Assembly: GCA_964634605.1 (NCBI GenBank)
Contig: CAZWLJ010000070.1
Coordinates: forward strand, 1 to 8,651
DNA length: 8,651 nucleotides
Origin: UPXZ01 sp964634605
Lineage (GTDB): Bacteria > Bacteroidota > Bacteroidia > Bacteroidales > Paludibacteraceae
Direction of reading: 5' to 3'
The notes beneath the pieces are model-generated. The model saw only the letters and a program-made list of their open reading frames with translations, did no database searches and was not told where the DNA came from. Positions 1-5,590 of this stretch are shown piece by piece. The translations under genes were made by a program, and so were the position numbers. How positions within the stretch are numbered: position 1 is the stretch's first letter; each line of letters starts with the position of its first letter.

Positions 1-497
1 GCTTTGGAAATAAATTCCCTGTCGTAGGCTTCGCTCATGTCGGGGAAGCGGGTGCCAAGTTCTTTGAAGTTTTTTCCACGCAGCGGATGTTCGGGGAAAA
101 CATTGATATGATCGGTAATAATCATCAGGTCACCGATTTCGAAACCGGAATTCATACCTCCTGCAGCATTTGACACCATCAGATTTTCGATACCCAGCGC
201 TTTCATCACCCGTACAGGGAAGGTAACCTGCTTCATATCGTAGCCTTCGTAAAAATGGAAACGTCCCTGCATAGCCAGTACATCCACATCACCTAGTTTT
301 CCGAAAATGAGCTTTCCACTGTGACCTTCCACAGTAGAAACGGGGAAATTCGGGATGGTTTCGTATGGAATTTCCTGTTTACCGGTGATTTGCGTCACTA
401 AATTGCCTAAACCCGTACCCAGAATGATGCCGGTTTTGGGCATTACGCTAACTTTTGATTTTATAAAATCAGCTGTTTGTTGAATTGTTTCTAACAT
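1..497 (-). CDS. Purine nucleoside phosphorylase, N-terminal part (runs off left edge)
   Basis: This is the first 165 codons of a purine nucleoside phosphorylase of the trimeric PNP/MTAP family, a cytoplasmic purine-salvage enzyme that splits purine (deoxy)nucleosides with phosphate into base and (deoxy)ribose-1-phosphate. Visible motifs in order are the glycine-rich phosphate-binding loop GTGLG (residues 27-31), VEGHSG (56-61), RFHFYEGY (79-86) and NAAGG (110-114), all typical of the family. Full-length members are about 270 residues, so roughly the last 100, including the purine-binding residues, lie outside the window. The start at 497 gives MLETIQQ and lies inside the 3' end of lpxK, a 29-base overlap in another frame. 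No Shine-Dalgarno site is visible, so translation is probably coupled to lpxK. Whether it prefers guanosine/inosine or methylthioadenosine cannot be decided from this part. Confidence 0.95.
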   Translation of the reverse strand, partial: MLETIQQTADFIKSKVSVMPKTGIILGTGLGNLVTQITGKQEIPYETIPNFPVSTVEGHSGKLIFGKLGDVDVLAMQGRFHFYEGYDMKQVTFPVRVMKALGIENLMVSNAAGGMNSGFEIGDLMIITDHINVFPEHPLRGKNFKELGTRFPDMSEAYDREFISK

Positions 498-1539
498 AAT
501 TTTCAATTTTTTGAATAAATATATCCTGTTCGTTATTTAATATTTTAACTTCCAATGGCAGTGCATATAAATTCTGCATTAAAAGGTTCGAAAGATAAGC
601 ATTTGATTTGAAGCGTGCTGCATCTTTCTCGGTAGTAATGATTATTTTATTGCCAATCAGACACTCAAATTCTTTTTCAATCTTTTCCAGTTCATTTTTA
701 GTGAATTCATGATGATCCGGAAAGAAATACGGTTGGATGTTTTTTGTAAAATTCTGTAAATGACCGACTATCGGTTCGGGTTTTACAATTCCAGTGATCA
801 AAAGGACGGATGTTTCAGTATCAATTAATTTAGCATGAGCAAACCCCGGGAAAACCGGATAGATTTTTCTGTATTCAAAAGACGAAAAAAACAATTCCTG
901 GTGTGGTTTGATGCCTAATTTGTCTGAAATGAGATTGAAATCAGTTTTTTGTACGCCGGCGGGACATTTGGTGACAAGAATGATGTCAGCCCGTTTGCTG
1001 TTGTGCTTCCACTCCCGTAATGTTCCGTAAGGCAACATCACATCGTCGGAATAAAGGTTGGAAAAATCGGTCAGCAAGATCGATAATCCGGGCTTTACAT
1101 ACCGGTGCTGAAAGGCATCGTCGAGTATAATTGCCTCTGTGTCAGGAAACAGCTTCAGCAGTTGTCTGATTCCATGCACCCGTTTTTCGTCCACGGCAAC
1201 CTTTACATCCGGGAATTTACTGTAAATCTGATACGGTTCGTCGCCAATTTTTACAGCCGAGCTTTCTTTGTCTGCCAGTATAAATCCTTTCGTGGCACGC
1301 TTGTACCCCCGGCTAACGACAGCCAGTTTGTACTTTTTGCCAAGGTTACGGAGAATAAATTCCGTGTGCGGTGTTTTTCCGGTGCCTCCCACCGCCAGGT
1401 TTCCCACGCTGATCACCGGTGTTTCAAACCCGACAGAACGCAACATTTTTTTGTTAAAAAGAAAATTGCGAACGCCCGTGATTACCCCGTAGAGCAGGGA
1501 GATCGGGTATAGAGCGATATTTCGGTGCGGTTTCGGCAT
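469..1539 (-). CDS. lpxK: Tetraacyldisaccharide 4'-kinase LpxK
   Basis: LpxK phosphorylates the 4' position of the tetraacyl-disaccharide-1-phosphate precursor to give lipid IVA, the sixth step of the Raetz pathway of lipid A synthesis, at the cytoplasmic face of the inner membrane. The 356-residue protein has the usual family length. It shows a P-loop VGGTGKTP (50-57), preceded by the conserved VGNLA; a GDEP segment (99-102); DDAFQHR (140-146), the Walker B-like acidic pair; FPDHHEFT (273-280); and TTEKDAARF (302-310). The N-terminal 1-40 region is basic and hydrophobic, as expected for membrane association. The ATG at 1539 is firm: an in-frame TAA stands two codons upstream, and the next Met (32) would remove the membrane-associating part. 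A -7 promoter box lies only a few bases upstream. The 3' end overlaps the pnp start by 29 bases, so the two genes form an operon. Confidence 0.97.
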   Translation of the reverse strand: MPKPHRNIALYPISLLYGVITGVRNFLFNKKMLRSVGFETPVISVGNLAVGGTGKTPHTEFILRNLGKKYKLAVVSRGYKRATKGFILADKESSAVKIGDEPYQIYSKFPDVKVAVDEKRVHGIRQLLKLFPDTEAIILDDAFQHRYVKPGLSILLTDFSNLYSDDVMLPYGTLREWKHNSKRADIILVTKCPAGVQKTDFNLISDKLGIKPHQELFFSSFEYRKIYPVFPGFAHAKLIDTETSVLLITGIVKPEPIVGHLQNFTKNIQPYFFPDHHEFTKNELEKIEKEFECLIGNKIIITTEKDAARFKSNAYLSNLLMQNLYALPLEVKILNNEQDIFIQKIENYVRNNSTNS

Positions 1540-1545
1540 AATTTA

Positions 1546-1553
1546 CAAAGATA
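1546..1553 (-). promoter_or_regulatory. Putative -7 promoter box for lpxK-pnp
   Basis: On the minus strand this reads TATCTTTG, a full match to the Bacteroidota -7 consensus TAnnTTTG. It ends only 6 bases before the lpxK ATG. Initiation a few bases downstream would leave almost no 5' leader. No well-spaced -33 TTG is present; the nearest, in GTTGACC at 1574-1580, is about 23 bases away instead of about 19-21. Assignment is by motif only. Confidence 0.5.
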
Positions 1554-1605
1554 AAAAATGTTTTTGGGTTTTGGGTCAACCCGGATTTGGTTTGTAATGA
1601 AAACA

Positions 1606-1620
1606 TCAGGCGCCGCCTGA
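1606..1620. repeat. GC-rich perfect dyad between cotH and lpxK
   Basis: TCAGGCG-C-CGCCTGA is a perfect inverted repeat with 7-base arms and a single central base. It is GC-rich in an otherwise AT-rich spacer, lies about 53 bases upstream of the lpxK -7 box and just beyond the cotH terminator. The single-base centre fits a dimeric protein-binding site better than an RNA hairpin, but no regulator is known from the sequence. Confidence 0.4.
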
Positions 1621-1630
1621 CCGGATACAT

Positions 1631-1670
1631 AAAAAAAAGACTGTTTTACACGAGGTAAACAGTCTTTTTC
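1631..1670 (-). terminator. Bidirectional intrinsic terminator after the CotH gene
   Basis: An inverted repeat pairs GACTGTTTTAC (1639-1649) with GTAAACAGTC (1655-1664), with one bulged T and a short ACGAG loop. It is flanked by eight A on the left and five T on the right. Read on the minus strand it gives a stem followed by a U-run 17 bases after the CotH stop codon. The T-run on the other side would let it act in both directions. Confidence 0.85.
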
Positions 1671-1686
1671 TAAAAAAAACAGAGTT

Positions 1687-4059
1687 CTATTTTTTTACTA
1701 TTTTACAAACCTGATCATTCACCCTGACAAAGTAAACGCCAGATTCATAATTGCTCATATTGATAATTTCCTGATCGCTGGAAGCTGTTGTCAGCATCAT
1801 TACTGTGCCCTGCATTGAAATTACCTGTATTTTATCTCCTTCATTCAGGCCTGAAATGGTGAGTATATCTTTCACCGGATTTGGTGAACAGCGGAATGTA
1901 ATTGAAGCCATTTGGTTTGTGCCGGAGTTGATGTAGGGAGCTCCGAGATACTGATTGTCCAGATACGAAAGCCGGTTTGTGATCCAGTTTGAAACAAAAG
2001 TCATTTCATTGTTGATATCTCCGATACCCCATTTGGTTCGCTCGCGGCTGCCTGCTCCGCTAAGGTTGAAAAGCTGGTTGTAATTCTCAAAACGCAGAAA
2101 CAGACTGGAGTAGCTGAAGTATGAACTCCGAAGTTGCAGGTAGCGGTTCTTGAGTTTGGTATTAAAACCGTTGTGATTCAATTTTATAAGTCTTATATAC
2201 AAGTTGTTTTGTGCATGTTCATACCTGTTGATGAATGTTTCGAAATTCTGGTTGGCACTGGTCAGATTTGATGAACCATCCCACCGGCGTCCCCAGGTTC
2301 CATCGCAATCCCAGGGAGTAATGGTCAGTTTGGGTGAAACACTCTGATCATATACCGAGAGGTACGTGTTTTTTCCCTGATTGTCGGTAGCAAGCATCAG
2401 TTCGATAAACAGGTAATAATCAAGGAATACCGGCAAATCGTACGTTGCATCGACCATTGCTTTGAAATTATCATCGCTGTTATAATCCGACGAAACATTT
2501 ACTGCATCGTACAATGGTTTCCACTCTATGGGCTCTCCATCGCCAAAGTCGGGGTATTTATTCTCGTAGCCGCTCCAGTTCTCTGAGAAGTTGTAGTACA
2601 TGGGCACTGTAGCATTATAAAATATGTCGCTGGTTTTTTTACCTAACAAGGTACTAATGGTCCAGCTGCTTCCCTTGTACATTCCTCCCCGTTGTGTTAC
2701 TATGGTTGAGTCGGCATTGTATTTAAGTTTTTTCAGATTGAGTTGCTGCCGGTCTATTTTCTCAGTCATACAGTACAGTCCGTTGTATGAATCATTCAGA
2801 AAAACTTCGACAAATTTGCCACGGGTTCCGTTCCGGAGCTTTGGCTCGGAGGGAGCGTAGTAGGGCAGAGTGGCAAATTCGTTCCATAAGTCGGTCGAAA
2901 TACGGTTTCTCATCCTGGCCGGATCGATGTACATCGCATCCAGTATCCAGTTGTTGTCACTGCGCAGTCCCAAAAACGAACGGTCGAGCGGAGTTATACC
3001 GTCAACATCCTTTAATTTGATGGCATACGATTTTTTTGGTTTTCCTCCGGCTGTTGCACCTCTCAGCTTTATATTCATTTGAAGCACTTCCGTGCTGTCT
3101 GTCTTGTCGGGTTCGGTCACGGCCAGATTTGAAGCATTGTAAATCCACCCGATTGTATTTTCTGAATAAATCTGTACCAGCGGCAGGCAACTGAACTTCA
3201 GTGTACCGCTTGCCAGGAGAGTAGCTCCGTCGTAGATTTCAATCGGATAAGAACCGGAGGCGTTGACATTGGTGAATGTAATGGATGAGTTGCTGGTTAC
3301 CAGTTGATTATCAATGTAGAGTCTGTATGAAGGCGCTCTGAGCTTGAAAATCACATTCATCGAAAAACTGGTTCCCATTTTTGATTCGGGAATGGTCAGG
3401 TAGAATTCTTTTTTCGGTGTATCCACTACCGGGGTTTTCTGATCGAATTTCAGTATTTCTGCAAAATTGGAAAAGGCACCCAGGGTTTGCTGTCCGAAAG
3501 AAGGCTTTTGAATCACGCTTTCATCATTTACAGGCGTTCCGTCCGAATCTGAAAATATGAACAGTTCGTTGGAAGAGCCCGAACCGCTATATACACCCAC
3601 CGGATAATAACCATCGTATAATCCCCCTCTTTTATCCCATATTTTCTGATTATTCACCACCGAGCGGATGATGTAATAACTCGGGATGCTTGTTGTTCGC
3701 AGTTCGAGGGTGAAAGATGTGGATTTGTCGGTCTGCAGGGCATCCACCAGTACCAGCGCCGAACGGTCATTAGTGACAGTAATGTCATATTTGATGTATT
3801 TCTTCGACTCGTAGTTTTGAAAAGTATAGGTACCGTCGGCTTGTTTTTTTATAATCCAGTAGTCGGCATTCGTGGCGGTTTCGTAATTCAATTCATTGTT
3901 ATAGATGAGCGGATAGGCTGTTATACCGGGGCATACGGCACCTTCACCGCTTTCTGACTGAACTGATATGAGGTATTTACTTTTGGTAAGGATAGGACCG
4001 GCAAAACAAATATTGCCCAGAAATGTCAGCAACAGAAGTGCTAAACCGAATTTTCTCAT
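1687..4059 (-). CDS. CotH-type kinase-like protein secreted by T9SS
   Basis: This predicted exported protein has 790 residues. A Sec signal peptide occupies 1-20 (MRKF, hydrophobic core, cleavage after CFA). Residues about 22-172 look like a ricin-type beta-trefoil (DYWIIKKQADGTYTFQNY at 67-84). Residues about 215-290 look like an Ig-like segment. The CotH domain spans about 292-690: LRG (332-334), KKSYAIKL (342-349), MRNR (383-386), RGKFVEVFLND (413-423), TDNQGKN (558-564) and WDCDGTWG (583-590). The last two fit the catalytic/Mg-binding Asp and Asn residues of the atypical kinase family of Bacillus CotH. Residues about 720-790 are a type A T9SS sorting domain, with PNP (726-728), GVYFVRV and terminal KIVKK. 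The start at 4059 is chosen because the longer frame begins with TTG at 4107, inside and upstream of the -7 box. Substrate is unknown. The gene is monocistronic, with its own promoter and terminator. Confidence 0.9.
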   Translation of the reverse strand: MRKFGLALLLLTFLGNICFAGPILTKSKYLISVQSESGEGAVCPGITAYPLIYNNELNYETATNADYWIIKKQADGTYTFQNYESKKYIKYDITVTNDRSALVLVDALQTDKSTSFTLELRTTSIPSYYIIRSVVNNQKIWDKRGGLYDGYYPVGVYSGSGSSNELFIFSDSDGTPVNDESVIQKPSFGQQTLGAFSNFAEILKFDQKTPVVDTPKKEFYLTIPESKMGTSFSMNVIFKLRAPSYRLYIDNQLVTSNSSITFTNVNASGSYPIEIYDGATLLASGTLKFSCLPLVQIYSENTIGWIYNASNLAVTEPDKTDSTEVLQMNIKLRGATAGGKPKKSYAIKLKDVDGITPLDRSFLGLRSDNNWILDAMYIDPARMRNRISTDLWNEFATLPYYAPSEPKLRNGTRGKFVEVFLNDSYNGLYCMTEKIDRQQLNLKKLKYNADSTIVTQRGGMYKGSSWTISTLLGKKTSDIFYNATVPMYYNFSENWSGYENKYPDFGDGEPIEWKPLYDAVNVSSDYNSDDNFKAMVDATYDLPVFLDYYLFIELMLATDNQGKNTYLSVYDQSVSPKLTITPWDCDGTWGRRWDGSSNLTSANQNFETFINRYEHAQNNLYIRLIKLNHNGFNTKLKNRYLQLRSSYFSYSSLFLRFENYNQLFNLSGAGSRERTKWGIGDINNEMTFVSNWITNRLSYLDNQYLGAPYINSGTNQMASITFRCSPNPVKDILTISGLNEGDKIQVISMQGTVMMLTTASSDQEIINMSNYESGVYFVRVNDQVCKIVKK

Positions 4060-4093
4060 AGTAATTAATGCCTTGAATTTAAGATTGATACCG

Positions 4094-4101
4094 CAAAGGT
4101 A
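4094..4101 (-). promoter_or_regulatory. Putative -7 promoter box for the CotH gene
   Basis: On the minus strand this reads TACCTTTG, a perfect TAnnTTTG box, 34 bases upstream of the ATG at 4059, giving a leader of about 30 bases. The region upstream is very AT-rich, but I see no correctly spaced -33 TTG. The box lies inside the TTG-initiated N-terminal extension of the frame, which is the main argument for the shorter CDS. Confidence 0.6.
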
Positions 4102-4324
4102 ACACAAAATACAAAAATATTAAACATTTGATTGAATATTTGCGCAATTTACCCGTTTCCTTGCCCTGTGTTTTTTTTTGTCTGATTGAAAATTGTGTGA
4201 GCCGGAAGTTGTTTGCCAACCGTATTAAAAAAGTCGTTCTGATGTATTCCGGAACTGATTGCAGTCATAATCAAAGACCTGTTTATTAAGCAGTCCCCGC
4301 ATTCCGGATTGTGGTTTATTTTCC

Positions 4325-4360
4325 AAAAAAAAAGCGCCGCCCTGTTGATGGCGATGCTTT
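4325..4360 (-). terminator. Intrinsic terminator after the lipoprotein/barrel gene
   Basis: AAAGCGCCGCC (4331-4341) pairs with GGCGATGCTTT (4350-4360) around an 8-base loop, with one mismatch and one G-T pair. Nine A at 4325-4333 become a U-run after the stem on the minus strand. It sits 67 bases past the stop at 4428. Confidence 0.85.
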
Positions 4361-4427
4361 AAATATTTTCTGCGGGAAGTAATAAAACTTCATTCCCCGA
4401 CGGGATGAATAACCCCTGCCGGAGTGA

Positions 4428-5372
4428 TTAAAACAAATAGCTTAGTGATACTTTGGAGTAGTCATATTCGTAGTACCCGATATTCCAGCGGTGTCCGGCG
4501 CTCAGCTGAAAGTGCTTTCCAACCTGAAATCCGCTGTAAAGCTCGCCGCCTACCGATGGTGCGGAGCCACCGTAACGATCATATTCCTGGTCACTTGAAA
4601 TGTACTCCTGATTTTCGAAAATGACTCCTATAGTAGGTCCACCCTTGACAAACCACTGAAAATTACTGCCTATAGGAAGTTTCACACCAATCATAGCAGG
4701 AATCTCGATACAAAGATTTTTTTCACGCATCCACGGTATATTTTCTCTGGAAGTCGTGGTATTCAGGTATGAAAAATTAAACTGTGTACTCCAGAACAGA
4801 TATTTCACATCGGGGTTGGAAAACTCCAGCATATACCCCAAATGAAATCCGGGCTTATGTGTATATTCATAGCTGTACGAATCCTCATCCGGCTGAAGTG
4901 TAATTCCGCCTGTTACACCCCGTGTCACAACGTTTGGAGTTGCGGGCTTTTCGGGTTCGGCATATACGTTTTCTTCGGCTTCGGGAGCAGCTTCAGTGGC
5001 GGGGTCGTAAAACTCTACAACGTACCCTGACACGATATACCTGACTTCGGTCATGAAAAAGACCTGTTTGAACTGTGTTTCTACCGTTTCGTTGATTACG
5101 GCCCGGGATTTGCCAATCAGACCGGCGTTTTTCAGCATTTTTTCACGGGCAAGGGCTACCATTCCCCGCTGGTTTTTACCGCCACCGATACCGAAATAAT
5201 AGCGCGCGTATGCATCTCCTTCCACATACCTGATGATACGGTAATTTTTTTCACTTAGCACCACTTGTGTCTGATGCTGGTTCTCGTTGCGGGTCAAACC
5301 ATCGTGAACCCGGCACGAAGTAGATAAAATAACAGTTAACAGGAGCATTGCTGCCCATTGATACTTTTTCAT
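4428..5372 (-). CDS. Lipoprotein-like domain fused to outer-membrane beta-barrel
   Basis: This 314-residue envelope protein of unknown function has two parts. The N-terminus MKKYQWAAMLLLTVILSTSC is a lipoprotein-like signal with a candidate lipid-acceptor Cys20; LSTSC is a relaxed lipobox, with the Leu one place too far. Residues about 36-122 (FGIGGGKNQRG, AREKML, AVINETVE, VSGYVVEFYDP) resemble small Bacteroidota lipoproteins that I recall as DUF6567, a moderate-certainty recollection. A Pro/Glu-rich linker follows (about 124-147). Residues about 150-314 alternate polar and hydrophobic/aromatic residues (HLGYMLEF, FVKGGPTIGVIF, SVGGELYSGFQVG) and end KVSLSYLF with a terminal Phe. That fits a porin-family or PorT-like barrel of about eight strands. 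The ATG at 5372 directly precedes the signal sequence. The gene has its own -33/-7 promoter and terminator, so it is probably monocistronic. Confidence 0.82.
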   Translation of the reverse strand: MKKYQWAAMLLLTVILSTSCRVHDGLTRNENQHQTQVVLSEKNYRIIRYVEGDAYARYYFGIGGGKNQRGMVALAREKMLKNAGLIGKSRAVINETVETQFKQVFFMTEVRYIVSGYVVEFYDPATEAAPEAEENVYAEPEKPATPNVVTRGVTGGITLQPDEDSYSYEYTHKPGFHLGYMLEFSNPDVKYLFWSTQFNFSYLNTTTSRENIPWMREKNLCIEIPAMIGVKLPIGSNFQWFVKGGPTIGVIFENQEYISSDQEYDRYGGSAPSVGGELYSGFQVGKHFQLSAGHRWNIGYYEYDYSKVSLSYLF

Positions 5373-5440
5373 TGGTTAAAAATGGATTATTGTTGGTTAT
5401 GTGTTGGGGAAATTTATTTTCCCGTGTTTTTAATTTGAGT

Positions 5441-5471
5441 CAAAGTTAGTGTTAAAAAGGTTTTCCTCCAA
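5441..5471 (-). promoter_or_regulatory. Promoter of the lipoprotein/barrel gene
   Basis: The minus strand has a perfect -7 box TAACTTTG (5448-5441). A TTG at 5471-5469 lies 20 bases upstream, the spacing expected for the Bacteroidota -33 element. This is the best -33/-7 pair in the window. It predicts a leader of about 60 bases to the ATG at 5372, which has no Shine-Dalgarno site. Confidence 0.7.
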
Positions 5472-5500
5472 TTTTTTTGAAGGAAAACTTTGCTAAAGTT
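5460..5500. promoter_or_regulatory. Two inverted repeats over and upstream of the -33 element
   Basis: GTTTTCCT (5460-5467) and AGGAAAAC (5481-5488) form an 8-base inverted repeat with a 13-base spacer that encloses the -33 TTG. Overlapping its right arm is a second dyad, AACTTT-GCT-AAAGTT (5486-5500). A further ACTTTG follows at 5505-5510. The position over the -33 suggests an operator, but no known binding site is recognised. Confidence 0.4.
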
Positions 5501-5531
5501 CTGGACTTTGCCAAAATTAGAGGATTAGTTT

Positions 5532-5570
5532 AAAAAGCAATGAGGCTGCCCGTTTCAGGACAGCCTCATT
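5532..5570 (-). terminator. Intrinsic terminator after sppA
   Basis: AATGAGGCTG (5539-5548) and CAGCCTCATT (5561-5570) pair perfectly over 10 bases. Two more G-C pairs beyond one mismatch extend the stem. On the minus strand the stem is followed by GCTTTTTA, giving the U-run. It lies 20 bases past the sppA stop. Confidence 0.9.
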
Positions 5571-5590
5571 TCATAATACATTTTACGTGA

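Larger units (their letters stand above)
4060..4427. other. Intergenic spacer between CotH and barrel genes
   Basis: This 368-base gap holds the CotH promoter near its left end and the intrinsic terminator of the upstream gene at 4325-4360. The middle part (about 4130-4320) has no recognisable gene or RNA. It contains a 39-codon minus-strand frame (4149-4268) without recognised similarity or a ribosome binding site, and a short palindrome TTCCGGAA at 4247-4254. Confidence 0.6.

Noticed and set aside
1687..4059. CotH protein as a lipoprotein through Cys18 in LGNIC
   Set aside because: The residue before Cys is Ile, which does not fit a lipobox. The CFA cleavage site and the T9SS sorting domain indicate an ordinary signal peptidase I substrate.
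4060..4107. 16-residue N-terminal extension of the CotH protein (TTG start at 4107)
   Set aside because: It begins with TTG, overlaps a perfect -7 box at 4094-4101 that would place it outside the mRNA, and puts non-signal residues ahead of a clean signal peptide that starts at the ATG at 4059.
4149..4268. 39-codon minus-strand frame (MTAISSGIHQN...) in the spacer
   Set aside because: No recognised similarity, no ribosome binding site and no promoter of its own; a frame of this length is expected by chance.
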